Below, piece by piece: positions 31,735 through 41,054 of a DNA stretch of 64,000 nt. Each line of letters begins with the position of its first letter. The first letter of the stretch is position 1. The notes below the pieces were generated by a model, which worked only from the letters and a program-made list of their open reading frames with translations, was not told the DNA's origin and made no database searches. The stretch lies in assembly GCF_002874535.1 (NCBI RefSeq), contig NZ_CP025025.1, positions 4,273,353 to 4,337,352 of the forward strand, read 5' to 3'. Both the position numbers and the translations under genes were made by a program. The DNA comes from Mesobacillus jeotgali. GTDB taxonomy: Bacteria; Bacillota; Bacilli; Bacillales; Cytobacillaceae.

Positions 31735-32562
31735 TTATTTTACAAGGTCGCCAACGAATTTAGGCAATACGAAAGCGGCTTTGTGAAGCTCTTTCGTGTA
31801 GTACTTCGTTTCGATATCGTGGAAGCGGTCTTCGCTTACTTCAAGCGGGTCATGCTTCTTTGAACCAAGTGTGAATGCCCACATTCCGCTTGGGTATGTT
31901 GGGATGTTCGCAATGTAAAGGCGTGTGATCGGGAAGATCTCCTTTACATCCTTCTGTACATTGCGGATAAGGTCAGCCTTGAACCAAGGGTTGTCAGACT
32001 GTGCAACGAAAATTCCGTCTTCCTTCAATGCTTTTGAAATTCCAGCGTAGAAGCCTTTTGTGAACAGGTTTACTGCCGGTCCTACTGGTTCTGTAGAGTC
32101 AACCATGATGACATCGTACTGGTTGTCGCTTTCCGCGATATGCATGAAGCCGTCGCCAACCTGGACATCAACACGAGGGTCATCAAGCTTGCCTGCGATT
32201 TCAGGCAGGTATTTTTTAGAATACTCGATAACCTTTCCATCGATATCAACAAGAGTAGCCTTTTTCACGCTAGGGTGCTTAAGCACTTCACGGATAACGC
32301 CTCCATCTCCACCTCCAACAACAAGTACATGCTCAGGATTCGGGTGAGTGAACAACGGAATGTGCGCAACCATCTCGTGGTAAACGAACTCATCTTTAAC
32401 AGAAGTCATGACCATGTCGTCAAGAAGAAGCATATTGCCCCACTCTTCTGTTTCCACCATATCAAGCTTCTGGAATTCTGTCTGTTCTGTATGTAACGTC
32501 TTGTTCACTTTCATAGTAATACCAAAATTCTCAGTTTGTTTTTCTGTAAACCATAGACCCAT
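31735..32562 (-). CDS. speE: Spermidine synthase
   Basis: 275-aa aminopropyltransferase. Motifs: [31 protein letters not shown] (binding of decarboxylated SAM, about 83), [16 protein letters not shown] and [14 protein letters not shown] (catalytic Asp). The ATG at 32562 has AAGGAAGG upstream; seven upstream codons are not conserved. The gene supplying decarboxylated SAM (speD) is not in the window. Confidence 0.96.
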   Translation of the reverse strand: MGLWFTEKQTENFGITMKVNKTLHTEQTEFQKLDMVETEEWGNMLLLDDMVMTSVKDEFVYHEMVAHIPLFTHPNPEHVLVVGGGDGGVIREVLKHPSVKKATLVDIDGKVIEYSKKYLPEIAGKLDDPRVDVQVGDGFMHIAESDNQYDVIMVDSTEPVGPAVNLFTKGFYAGISKALKEDGIFVAQSDNPWFKADLIRNVQKDVKEIFPITRLYIANIPTYPSGMWAFTLGSKKHDPLEVSEDRFHDIETKYYTKELHKAAFVLPKFVGDLVK

Positions 32563-32833
32563 TAATATCCTTCCTTTCGGCAAAAAAATTTCCGTTATGA
32601 TGCGGCGAATTTCAGGTTATGGACTGCTAAACTGTCCAATTTTATATTGTGCAAGCATGACGCTTTCATATTATTTTTTATACTTCCCCAACATCACAAA
32701 TACAAACATCAGAAAAAGTATAGTTGAATCTAGCAAAAATGCAAGCAAAATTTAATTAACTTTGATTCTATGTTTAAAATCTGCTGTTTTTTTTCATACT
32801 GATAATATCTATCTTTTTTTAGGAGGAAGCATT

Positions 32834-34897
32834 ATGGAGCTGATGACAGACCAGCGGTTTCGCAAGACGATTAAATATTTGCGTGCTTTGATTTTCTTCG
32901 GGCTTGCAGGACTCGCTCTGGCCACTGTACTCTACTTTTCATTGATTGGGTATGCGAAGCTCCAGGGACCGCCTCCGCTGGCCGTACCTCAATCAACCTT
33001 GTTTTTCTCGGATGATGGAACGGTGATCGGCGAGAGCCATTCTGGCCAGAAGCGTTATTGGGTGGCGCTCAAGGATATTTCGCCTCATTTGATTAATGCG
33101 ACGGTTTCTATAGAGGATAAAACCTTTTTTACCCATAATGGGTTTGATTATAAGCGGATTGCCGGTGCCGCGCTTGCTGACATAAAGGCGATGGCGAAGG
33201 TTCAGGGTGCGAGTACGATAACCCAGCAGTATGCAAGGAATCTTTATCTTGAACATGATAAGACTTGGAAACGGAAAGCGACAGAAGCGCTTTACACTTT
33301 GCGCCTTGAGATGAATTATTCCAAGGATGAGATCCTCGAAGGCTATCTAAATACGATTTATTATGGCAATGGTGCATACGGTATCCAGGCAGCAAGCCGT
33401 TATTATTTTGGCAAGGACGCGAAGGAATTATCCCTGGCGGAAGCTTCCATGCTGGCCGGAATTCCTAAAGGACCTAGCATTTACTCACCTTTCGCCTCTA
33501 TGGAAAAAGCAAAGCAGCGTCAGCGCACCATTTTAAGCACGATGAAGACAAACGGCTATATCACTGAACTTGCCGCACAAAAAGCGAGCATTGAAAAACT
33601 GAAGCTTGTCGGAGAGCATCAGCATTCTCGGGTTGGTGCTGCTCCGTACTTCCAGGACGCTGTCCAGAATGCACTTAAGAACTCATTGAATTTCGATGAC
33701 CGCACCATTTCGCTCGGCGGATTAAGGGTTTATACAACCCTCGATCTTGATCACCAGGAAATTGCCGAAAAATCAATCAGCAAAATGATTGCATCCGATT
33801 CGGAAATCCAGGCAGGCTTTGTGGCGATGAATCCAAAGAATGGACATGTGGTGGCGCTTGTCGGTGGCAGGAATTATGAGGAAAGCCCGTTCAACCGTGC
33901 TGTGCAGGCTGTCAGGCAGCCAGGTTCGACAATGAAACCGATCCTGTATTATGCGGCACTCGAGAATGGCTTCACTCCATCGTCCACCATGAAAAGCCAG
34001 CTGACAACTTTCATGTTCGATGATGGACGTTCAGAGTATACACCGCATAATTTTAACAATAAGTATGCGGAAGATGACATTACGATGGCGCAGGCCTTGG
34101 CGTTGTCGGATAATGTATACGCTGTGAAAACCCATCTGTTCCTTGGGGAGGAAACGCTCGTTGAAACGGCAAAACGATTTGGCATTAAATCGGATATGGA
34201 CAAGGTTCCATCGCTAGCCCTTGGCACATCCGGTGTCAGAGTGATTGATATGGCCAATGCTTACAGTATTTTGGCGAATGGCGGAAAAAAAGTAGATCCC
34301 GTGCTGATTAAGAGGGTCGAAAACCATAAGGGTGAAGTGATTTACGAGCATAAAGCTGAAAAAGAAGAAGTATTGAAGCCAGAACTCGCCTCGGTGATGA
34401 CCCATATGCTGACAGGCATTTTTGATAAAAAACTCAATGGCTATTCTTCTGTTACTGGGAGCACGCTGATTAAAAAAATGACAAGACCGTATGCGGCTAA
34501 GTCTGGAACGACCGAAACGGACAGCTGGATGATCGGCTATACTCCTCAGCTCGTTTCCGCCGTTTGGACAGGATACGATAAAGGCAAGCCCATTGAACTG
34601 ACTGTAGAGAAATCTTATGCGAAGAATATCTGGCTCGATTTTATGGAAAAAGCACTTGATAATGAGCCTGCGAAAAAATTCAAGGCAGCAAAAGGGACTG
34701 TTGCCGTCTATGTTGACCCTGCCAATGGCAAGCTCGCTGCTGACGGATGTCCGGTAAAAAGGCTGACCTTGTTCGCTGCAGGTACAGAGCCTACTGAATA
34801 CTGCACAGATCATTTGGATCATGAAGAGCATAAGGAAGAACAGCCTAAGAACGAAAAGGAAAAGAAGCCTTGGTACAAGCGGATTTTCGGGTTGTAG
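32834..34897 (+). CDS. pbpG: Class A penicillin-binding protein PbpG
   Basis: 687 aa, bifunctional. Short cytosolic N-terminus, one membrane helix (about 17-41), GT51 glycosyltransferase domain (EDKTFFTHNGFD, GASTITQQYARNLYL, about 95-150), then transpeptidase with SxxK in GSTMKPI, LSDN, and KSGTTETD; a charged Lys/Glu tail ends the protein. Start ATG at 32834 follows TAGGAGGAAGC. Matches ywhE/pbpG, expressed in the B. subtilis forespore; I did not find a convincing SigF promoter here. Confidence 0.93.
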   Translation: MELMTDQRFRKTIKYLRALIFFGLAGLALATVLYFSLIGYAKLQGPPPLAVPQSTLFFSDDGTVIGESHSGQKRYWVALKDISPHLINATVSIEDKTFFTHNGFDYKRIAGAALADIKAMAKVQGASTITQQYARNLYLEHDKTWKRKATEALYTLRLEMNYSKDEILEGYLNTIYYGNGAYGIQAASRYYFGKDAKELSLAEASMLAGIPKGPSIYSPFASMEKAKQRQRTILSTMKTNGYITELAAQKASIEKLKLVGEHQHSRVGAAPYFQDAVQNALKNSLNFDDRTISLGGLRVYTTLDLDHQEIAEKSISKMIASDSEIQAGFVAMNPKNGHVVALVGGRNYEESPFNRAVQAVRQPGSTMKPILYYAALENGFTPSSTMKSQLTTFMFDDGRSEYTPHNFNNKYAEDDITMAQALALSDNVYAVKTHLFLGEETLVETAKRFGIKSDMDKVPSLALGTSGVRVIDMANAYSILANGGKKVDPVLIKRVENHKGEVIYEHKAEKEEVLKPELASVMTHMLTGIFDKKLNGYSSVTGSTLIKKMTRPYAAKSGTTETDSWMIGYTPQLVSAVWTGYDKGKPIELTVEKSYAKNIWLDFMEKALDNEPAKKFKAAKGTVAVYVDPANGKLAADGCPVKRLTLFAAGTEPTEYCTDHLDHEEHKEEQPKNEKEKKPWYKRIFGL

Positions 34898-34948
34898 AGC
34901 ACCGTCTATAACATACTCTGTCAACAACAATTATCTCACTATAGCAAG

Positions 34949-35185
34949 AAAAGCGTAAGCGCCTTGGTCAGCCCCGACAAGCGCTGGAGGGCCGAACAGT
35001 GAAGTCGTTCTTTGACTTCATTGAGCGGACCGATATCGAAAAGTATAGCCGACTGCCCAGAAACGCAGAAACTGGAGGCTCCGACAAAGAAGCGCTTTTT
35101 GCTTCTGCCGGCGGAGCTGAAGTTTCGGAGTTTCTAGGAGGCGACACTAGACAAGCGTCTCGAGGGGCTAGGCGCTGAAGCTGGC
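34949..35185 (+). repeat. Family R1 element, copy 3, with a nested 120-bp insert
   Basis: Left part (34949-35033) and right part (35154-35185) together make a normal R1 element; compared with copy 1 the junction GACCGA|AGCGTCTCGAGG is split by 120 bp (35034-35153). The insert is itself an inverted repeat, with arms AGAAACGCAGAAACT and AGTTTCGGAGTTTCT plus GGCTCCG/CGGAGC. The 494-nt gap between pbpG and ywhD holds this and the terminator. Confidence 0.85.
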
Positions 35186-35230
35186 CATTTCTCGAAGTGA
35201 AAAATTAAATTTACATTATAAAAAGAAAAA

Positions 35231-35252
35231 CCCCGGAAGCAAGCCTCCGGGG
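35231..35252. terminator. Bidirectional terminator between pbpG and ywhD
   Basis: CCCCGGA / TCCGGGG stem, A-run before and T5 after. Confidence 0.8.
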
Positions 35253-35391
35253 TTTTTCTCGTCCTAGCATAAAATGTGTTTTACGCTGATATCAGTTTAC
35301 TTTTTTTATTCGATTTGAGCAAGCCAGATATTGTCACTTGCTGTTAAATGTCACAATTTAGACAAATTATTAGGAGAATTATCCAAATATA

Positions 35392-35904
35392 TTAATTGGC
35401 TAATAAATCGCTTTTCAGCTTGTCTTCAGACCGTTCCCACATTCCCGGGTCATGGTTTTTCAGGAAAACAGCTAGGATCTGTTTTGATTTTTCATCCATA
35501 TGGTCCACAATGATATGGCGCTTGATAGACTTATCAAGACGGTTCACATGCTCAGGCAGCGATTTGTAGCCGCGGCGGATTTCACGGTTAACGGTCATTT
35601 CGCATGCTGTGACACCTGCATAATAAGGACCTTCTTCCTTCCTGTCAATTGTCACCCAGACTACCCAATATAGTTTGGCATCAGGAACTTCATTTCGGTC
35701 AGGGAGAAACTTGATCCCTTTCTCAACAGCACTGCGTGCGTGCATCGCACCAACTTCTACAGCTGCCTCACCCGCATCCACGTCAATGATGACCGGCGAA
35801 ACATTATCAAGTGTGAGAACACCTTTTCCAAAGCCCTTATGGCCGTCCATCGGGTCATTTTTTATAATATTGAAGCCAATATTCTTGCCCTTTTTTTCTT
35901 CCAT
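35392..35904 (-). CDS. ywhD: YwhD family protein
   Basis: 170 aa. Recognised from family sequence (GFNIIKNDPMDGHKGFGKGVLT truncated here to its first part, and GPYYAGVTACEMTVNREIRRGYK region) and from its place next to ywhC, as in B. subtilis. Function unknown; soluble, no signal peptide. Strong Shine-Dalgarno GGAGG. Confidence 0.85.
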   Translation of the reverse strand: MEEKKGKNIGFNIIKNDPMDGHKGFGKGVLTLDNVSPVIIDVDAGEAAVEVGAMHARSAVEKGIKFLPDRNEVPDAKLYWVVWVTIDRKEEGPYYAGVTACEMTVNREIRRGYKSLPEHVNRLDKSIKRHIIVDHMDEKSKQILAVFLKNHDPGMWERSEDKLKSDLLAN

Positions 35905-35927
35905 GTTGGAAACCTCCTTAAAATGAA

Positions 35928-36566
35928 TCAGAAAAATAGATTGTATATTCCATCAGTCACAGCCGGAATCAAGTAGTAGAAAATCGGCTGGATTGTATAT
36001 TGGTCAAGTGGCGTTATGACAAGGATCAAGAAAATAATCGATCCATACGCTTCATACTGGGTCATTTTTGCCCTGATGTCAGCTGGTGCCAGGTCCTCGA
36101 TGATTCGGTAACCATCGAGCGGCGGGAACGGCAATAGGTTGAAGACGAACAGCATCGCATTCAGTCCGATAAAGATATTCAGGAAGTCCAGGAAAAACTC
36201 TGGAACCCCAGGCGCCAATCCAAGCATCACAAATATGTACCAGATGGCGAATGCCAGGAAGACAAGAACAAGATTGCTTACTGGTCCGGCAACCGACACA
36301 AGCACTCCGGCAAGCTTTGGATTTTTGAACATGAAGCGATTGACCGGGACCGGTCTCGCCCAGCCGAATCCAGCGATGAAAATCAAAATGGTTCCCAGCG
36401 GGTCCAGGTGCTTGATTGGATTCAAAGTTAATCGTCCCTGTCTCTGGGCAGTCGGGTCGCCAAACTTATACGCAACCCAGGCGTGCGCGAATTCATGGAC
36501 CGCGAAAGCAATCATCAATGCGGCAGCCACATACGGAATTTCCTCTAACGAATAGGGTAAGCTCAC
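35928..36566 (-). CDS. ywhC: Site-2 protease-like M50 membrane metallopeptidase
   Basis: 212 aa, five or six membrane helices. HEFAHAW (HExxH, about residue 24) and NLLPFPPLDGYRI (about 160; the NxxPxxxLDG zinc-ligand motif) define an S2P/M50B rhomboid-like intramembrane protease, group with short length and no PDZ domain. The open frame extends upstream into the R1 repeat; no ATG is suitable. GTG at 36566, 8 nt after AAAGGGG, gives the right length. Confidence 0.88.
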   Translation of the reverse strand: MSLPYSLEEIPYVAAALMIAFAVHEFAHAWVAYKFGDPTAQRQGRLTLNPIKHLDPLGTILIFIAGFGWARPVPVNRFMFKNPKLAGVLVSVAGPVSNLVLVFLAFAIWYIFVMLGLAPGVPEFFLDFLNIFIGLNAMLFVFNLLPFPPLDGYRIIEDLAPADIRAKMTQYEAYGSIIFLILVITPLDQYTIQPIFYYLIPAVTDGIYNLFF

Positions 36567-36595
36567 ATTCCATTCCCCTTTTTTGTCTTTTCTTT

Positions 36596-36713
36596 GTCCA
36601 GCTCCAGCGCCTAGCCCCTCGAGTCGCTTCGGTCCGCCCACTGAAGTCAAAGAACGACTTCACTGGTCGGACCTCCAGCGCTTGTCGGGGCTGACCAAGG
36701 CGCTTGCGCTTTT
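36596..36713 (-). repeat. Palindromic dispersed element, family R1, copy 4
   Basis: 118 bp, inverted orientation relative to copy 1. It starts 30 bp upstream of the ywhC GTG, between divergent ywhC and ywhB, so it sits in the promoter region of one or both. Confidence 0.85.
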
Positions 36714-36837
36714 ATTAAAGTATAACTCATTCTTGATGTAATGTGAAAAAGACAATCTTCCATTGGACTTGCGAATTTTCGCGAATTATGAAAAACTCAA
36801 TTTAGATTATATCAACCATTTCAGGGAGGCTAGGCAA

Positions 36838-37023
36838 ATGCCATACGTAACAGTAAAAATGCTTGAAGGACGCACAGAGGATCAAAAGAAAGCATTGGTT
36901 GAAAAAGTAACAGACGCTGTCAGCGAGACAACTGGCGCACCTAAAGAAAAAGTCGTCGTTTTCATCGAGGAAATGACGAAGAACCACTATGGTGTTGCAG
37001 GCAAGAGGTTGAGTGACGAATAG
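36838..37023 (+). CDS. ywhB: 4-oxalocrotonate tautomerase family protein (YwhB)
   Basis: 61 aa, the normal size of this family. Begins MPYVTVKMLEGRTEDQK, so Pro becomes the N-terminal catalytic base after Met removal; Arg12-equivalent present. Start ATG at 36838 follows AGGGAGG; 25 upstream codons are not conserved. Likely a 2-hydroxymuconate-type tautomerase with unknown physiological substrate. Confidence 0.92.
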   Translation: MPYVTVKMLEGRTEDQKKALVEKVTDAVSETTGAPKEKVVVFIEEMTKNHYGVAGKRLSDE

Positions 37024-37032
37024 GATGGACTA

Positions 37033-37056
37033 AAAGCTCAGACGATTCTGGGCTTT
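37033..37056 (+). terminator. Terminator of ywhB
   Basis: Stem AAAGCTCAGA / TCTGGGCTTT with a 4-nt loop, then TTTCTTTT. Confidence 0.75.
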
Positions 37057-37089
37057 TTTCTTTTATGTGACAAGTATACTTGTACCTTA

Positions 37090-37262
37090 CCTTTTCAGGG
37101 CACATGTTTCCCTTTCTTGTGACCGTGAACCGCGGTTTCTTCTTTTCAAAGGCACATGTTTTCGTTTCTTGTGACCGTAAAACGCGGTTTCTTCTTTTCA
37201 CAGGCACATGTTTCCCTTTCTTGTGACCGTGAACCGCGGTTTCTTCTTTCCACGGGCACATA
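37090..37262. repeat. 52-bp tandem array B (3 units plus a partial)
   Basis: GGCACATG(T) anchors lie at 37101, 37153 and 37205, with GGCACATA at 37257: exactly 52 bp apart. Each unit has TTGTGACCGT and an AACCGCGGTT palindrome (or AAACGCGGTTT). It lies between convergent ywhB and ywgA; the 334-nt gap otherwise holds only the ywhB terminator. Confidence 0.9.
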
Positions 37263-37357
37263 ATGTATACTGCCTAACTAACCCTTCTTCAACTAAACAA
37301 AAAACCGAGCACAAAACCCAAAATAGGTTTTATACTCGATTCATGGTCCAAATATCC

Positions 37358-37873
37358 TTATGCCAACAATTGCTTTGACTTATTTTTCAAGCTCGCAATA
37401 TACGCGTAAGCTTCGTCGATTTCTTGGTCAGTGTATTTCTGGCTCTTTTTCACGGTCTGGATTTTTTCCCGTACTTCCGCTTCTGGTAAGTTATCAAAAT
37501 ACAAAACAGTGGAAACGAGTTCAAGGAATCTTGCATTCTGGTCGTTGATGTCGGTCAGGCAGTCGCCAAGGCATGGCATCTCGACGCTGTTTTCCCCAAG
37601 GAATTCCTGTCCTGCTTCGCTCAATGTGTAGCGGTACTGGTAGTACCCGCCTTTCTTTTCCTTCACTTCGTCCAAGAAGCCCATATTGCAAAGCTCTTCT
37701 ACCCGCAATGTAAGTTCTTCAGAATATGGTCCGTAAAAATGGAACTGGAAGCGTTCCTGAAAGGGGAATTCCATCTTTTTTGCGATATAGATCATTTTCT
37801 GCAGCTTTTTCCTGCCGATGACCTCTCCGGAAACTGAAATGGCATGTATGATTTTAGCGTGGTCTTTTAGCAA
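37358..37873 (-). CDS. ywgA: YwgA family protein
   Basis: 171 aa, starting from a TTG with CAGGAGTT at about 10 nt. Contains GEVIGRKKLQKMIYIAKKM and FYGPYSEEL, resembling the toxin/antitoxin-linked SocA/Panacea-type (DUF4065-like) fold in its GRKKLQK and YGPYS motifs (inference). Located 18 nt downstream of ywfO, same strand. Function unknown. Confidence 0.8.
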   Translation of the reverse strand: MLKDHAKIIHAISVSGEVIGRKKLQKMIYIAKKMEFPFQERFQFHFYGPYSEELTLRVEELCNMGFLDEVKEKKGGYYQYRYTLSEAGQEFLGENSVEMPCLGDCLTDINDQNARFLELVSTVLYFDNLPEAEVREKIQTVKKSQKYTDQEIDEAYAYIASLKNKSKQLLA

Positions 37874-37891
37874 AACGCGTCAACTCCTGTA

Positions 37892-39208
37892 TCAAATGGT
37901 CCCATTGTCTAAGTTCAGCTCAAGAATCTGTGCAATCTGTTCAATCTCAGGGCGTGCTTTCTCCTTTTCCAGGAAATCAGAAGGATAATATAGTTTATGG
38001 TCTGTCCGCCTTTTACCGGAAATGGCGTCGACAATCTCTGACTCGCGCGACAGCTCGCGGATTTCCCCGTTTTTCTTCAGCAGATGGATCGGAAGGCGTT
38101 CTTCCTCTTCACCCGGACGGTAAAAATCGTAAGGCAGGTCTGATGATGAATCGACAACCAGGTAATATTCAGGATCCAATCCCGCCTGCTCGAATAACAT
38201 GGAAAGCTTAGCAAGCTTCTTGTATTCCTTGGCAGGGTCAAACTCGACATATTTAAATAGATTGCGGTTATTGAAGCGACGGCACAAATCGCTCAGGATT
38301 TCGTCCTCTTCTTCCTCCCAAATCTGGAAATAGTAGAGGAACACGGCTTCATCCAACTTTAAATAGTCTTCCAATGTCATGCGATCTTCAAAAATTGAAT
38401 AAAAATGATGCGGTTTATGTTTAAAGGTGTAGTTTTGCTCATGAAGGTGTTTGGCACGGTGCAGGATTTTCGTCAGTATGACCTCTGCACTCCTAGTTAC
38501 TGGATGGAAATAAACCTGCCAGTACATCTGATAGCGGCTCATTATGTAGTCCTCGACAGCATGCATCCCGCTTTGCTTGATCACAACCTGGTCCTCGCGC
38601 GGACGCATCACACGCAAAATCCGTTCCATATCAAAATGTCCGTAGCTGACTCCTGTAAAATAGGCATCCCTTTGCAGGTAATCCATCCGGTCAGCATCAA
38701 TCTGGCTTGAAATCAGGCTGATGACAAGCTTGTTTTCATATGTTTTTTCAATGACCTCAGCAACTTTTTTCGGGAAGTCCGGCGCCACTCTCGACAGCAC
38801 CTGATTCACTTCTGTATCACCAAGGATGATTTCCCTTGTAAAATCCTCATGGTCAAGGTCGAACACCTTCTCGAATGAATGCGAGAATGGCCCATGGCCA
38901 AGATCATGAAGCAGGGCCGCGCATAATGATAAAAGGCGCTCCCCTTCGTTCCATTCAGGACGGGACGCAAAGGCATTATCCACAATCCGGCGCGTGATTT
39001 CATAGACGCCAAGAGAATGGTTGAACCGGCTATGTTCAGCTCCGTGGAAGGTTAGGTATGTCGTGCCGAGCTGCTTGATCCTTCTCAGGCGCTGGAACTC
39101 CTTCGTTCCGATCAAATCCCAGATCACCCGGTCACGGACATGGACATACCGGTGTACTGGATCTTTGAAAACTTTTTCTTCAAATAGCTTTTCTTCCGAA
39201 TATCCCAT
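37892..39208 (-). CDS. ywfO: HD-domain phosphohydrolase (YwfO)
   Basis: 438 aa. HD metal site: HSRFNHSLG (about 58), HDLGHGPFSHSFE (about 97) and DADRMDYLQRD (about 173). This arrangement is that of SAMHD1-like dNTP triphosphohydrolases; B. subtilis YwfO is a homologue. C-terminal roughly 130 residues are family-specific. Shares an operon with ywgA. Confidence 0.87.
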   Translation of the reverse strand: MGYSEEKLFEEKVFKDPVHRYVHVRDRVIWDLIGTKEFQRLRRIKQLGTTYLTFHGAEHSRFNHSLGVYEITRRIVDNAFASRPEWNEGERLLSLCAALLHDLGHGPFSHSFEKVFDLDHEDFTREIILGDTEVNQVLSRVAPDFPKKVAEVIEKTYENKLVISLISSQIDADRMDYLQRDAYFTGVSYGHFDMERILRVMRPREDQVVIKQSGMHAVEDYIMSRYQMYWQVYFHPVTRSAEVILTKILHRAKHLHEQNYTFKHKPHHFYSIFEDRMTLEDYLKLDEAVFLYYFQIWEEEEDEILSDLCRRFNNRNLFKYVEFDPAKEYKKLAKLSMLFEQAGLDPEYYLVVDSSSDLPYDFYRPGEEEERLPIHLLKKNGEIRELSRESEIVDAISGKRRTDHKLYYPSDFLEKEKARPEIEQIAQILELNLDNGTI

Positions 39209-39460
39209 CGTTCTCCTTCTTCCTGATTAGCTTGTTTTTATTATAGCCTGTTTCGTTCGTCAAATCATCTCGATTTTCTGCATTTTTTTACAAAAATTGC
39301 ATATACAAATGCTGAAACTCTTCTCATTACCCTTCATTCCTATATTCCCTGAGTTATAAACTAGTTTGCAAGTTTCCCTGGAAAAAAAATCACCTCTAAA
39401 CGGTTGTTTAAAGGTGAAGTTATATAGGCTTTCAGCGGAAGTCATTATATTAAAGATTAA

Positions 39461-39682
39461 TTACTTAAGTTTCTTTTGGACTTTTTCCAAAAGCTCTTCT
39501 TCAGTCAGTGCAGCAACTGGCCGGTTGTTGACGAACGCGAATGTTTTTTTTCTGCCTGGTCCGCAATAAGACTGGCAGGCGATATCGACAGTCGCTTCAG
39601 GATCCAGCTGCTTCAGCTTCGGAATCAATGTTTTAAGGTTTACGGCCTGACAATCGTCGCAAACACGGAATTCGTTTGCCAT
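39461..39682 (-). CDS. DUF1450 family protein
   Basis: 73 aa with CDDCQ near residue 8 and [16 protein letters not shown] around residues 36-51, a thioredoxin-like cysteine pattern of DUF1450 (YuzB-type) proteins. Function unknown; could carry a metal or Fe-S site. The nearby 39209-39460 gap shows no gene. Confidence 0.75.
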   Translation of the reverse strand: MANEFRVCDDCQAVNLKTLIPKLKQLDPEATVDIACQSYCGPGRKKTFAFVNNRPVAALTEEELLEKVQKKLK

Positions 39683-39711
39683 TTAGGACAACCCTTTCTA
39701 TAAATACTGTC

Positions 39712-39792
39712 AAGCGCCAGCGCCAGCCTCTCAATTCACAAGCATTCTCCCTGCAAAAATCAAGAAGGCCTGTACGCCTCCGCTTTTCGTTT
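39712..39792. repeat. Possible decayed R1-like element
   Basis: GTCAAGCGCCAGCGCC at one end and GCCTGTACGCCTCCGCTTTT at the other recall the ends of family R1, but the middle is unlike other copies. The rest of the 316-nt gap carries the rsfA promoter. Confidence 0.3.
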
Positions 39793-39920
39793 TAGACTAA
39801 AGCGTATTTTACCTCTTATTCAAGATGAATGCAAGCTGTTGAAGAGGTCCATTTGCTTATCTATTTAAATGAAAAACATGTATTTTACGCAAAAAATCTA
39901 CTATCCTTCCATTTTACGAT

Positions 39921-39950
39921 GTATAAGCTTTCCAATTTCCGGACAAGATT
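39921..39950 (+). promoter_or_regulatory. rsfA: SigF-type promoter of rsfA
   Basis: GTATA (39921-39925), 15-bp spacer, GGACAAGATT (39941-39950), close to the SigF consensus GYATA-N15/16-GGNNANANTR with mismatches in the last -10 positions. B. subtilis rsfA is forespore-specific under SigF. Confidence 0.6.
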
Positions 39951-39998
39951 GAACTATAAGTTTCAATAGTTGACCAAAGTAAAAGGGAGTTGAAGTAA

Positions 39999-40865
39999 AT
40001 GAAGACACGCCAGGATGCCTGGACGGAAGAAAATGATTTATTGCTAGCTGAAACCGTGCTGCGACATGTAAGAGAAGGCAGTACACAATTGAACGCATTT
40101 GAAGAGGTGGGCGACAAGCTTGACCGCACTTCAGCCGCCTGCGGATTCCGCTGGAACGCAGTCGTGAGGCATAACTATGAAAAAGCTTTGCAGCTCGCGA
40201 AAAAGCAGAGAAAACAGAGACAGAGAATCCTAGGAAAGGATCAAGGCGGCAAGAAGAAACTGCTTTACAATCCTCCGGTGCCTACACTGGATGAAAGTTT
40301 GACAGGTTCGCTGCCAGCGGTGGAGCAGGAAGAATCTCAACCAACCTTCGACCTGTCAATGCTTGAACAGGACGACAAGGAAATTGACGCAGCACTTATG
40401 GCTGAAATGCAAGATTTAATGAACAAGAAGCAGGAACAAAAGGATTACTCTACTGAGGCAGCTGCTGAAATGGCTGAAATGCCTGCCCAGGAGACGAAAA
40501 CAACTGTAACCCAGACGACACATACACAACCGGTCCGCCACACTGTCCCGCCAACCGGCATGACAATGGGACATGTGATTGCTTACCTGCAAAGCCTAAG
40601 TGGCTCATCGCTTCAGGTAGATATTTATAAGAGTGAGAATGAAAGATTGAAGCGTGAAATCAATAGTTTAAGGAAACATAACGAAGAACTTCAGGGAAAA
40701 ATAAGCAGGCTTGAAGAAAATACGAACACGATGCAAGAAGACTACGAAACACTTATGAAAATCATGAACCGTGCGCGAAAGCTCACCCTGTTTGAAGAAG
40801 AGGAACGTTCGGCAACAAAGTTCAAGATGGACCGGAATGGCAATCTCGAAAAAGTAGCGGAATAG
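39999..40865 (+). CDS. rsfA: Prespore-specific transcription regulator RsfA
   Basis: 288 aa. N-terminal Myb/SANT-like DNA-binding region ([19 protein letters not shown] to RWNAVVR, about 6-54), a low-complexity Glu/Gln/Thr linker (about 85-190), then a coiled coil (about 205-255; [15 protein letters not shown] start). RsfA modulates SigF-dependent genes in the B. subtilis forespore. Ends 190 nt from the convergent lipL. Confidence 0.9.
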   Translation: MKTRQDAWTEENDLLLAETVLRHVREGSTQLNAFEEVGDKLDRTSAACGFRWNAVVRHNYEKALQLAKKQRKQRQRILGKDQGGKKKLLYNPPVPTLDESLTGSLPAVEQEESQPTFDLSMLEQDDKEIDAALMAEMQDLMNKKQEQKDYSTEAAAEMAEMPAQETKTTVTQTTHTQPVRHTVPPTGMTMGHVIAYLQSLSGSSLQVDIYKSENERLKREINSLRKHNEELQGKISRLEENTNTMQEDYETLMKIMNRARKLTLFEEEERSATKFKMDRNGNLEKVAE

Positions 40866-41000
40866 AAATCTAGTTGCTAAATAGATAGATGGTAGATGGA
40901 GAAGAAGTTATGGCAACAGCCCCCTCTTAAGCTCTTATGAGACTTTTAAATTAGGAACTTGTAAATTTCAATTGTGAAAGGTCTCAAAAGAGCCTAAAAT

Positions 41001-41028
41001 AAGCCGGAAAACATTGGTTTTCCGGCTT
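41001..41028. terminator. Bidirectional terminator between rsfA and lipL
   Basis: Perfect 12-bp stem AAGCCGGAAAAC / GTTTTCCGGCTT with a 4-nt loop. An outer inverted repeat (40931-40943 with 40981-40993, 12 of 13 matching) lies just before it. Confidence 0.8.
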
Positions 41029-41054
41029 TTATATTTTATTATGAATTGGGCTAG

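Noticed and set aside
34214-34930. 238-codon open frame opposite pbpG
   Set aside because: Antisense to the transpeptidase domain of a clear pbpG gene.
36567-36650. N-terminal extension of ywhC into the R1 repeat
   Set aside because: The extension is translated repeat DNA; the GTG at 36566 with AAAGGGG gives the family length.
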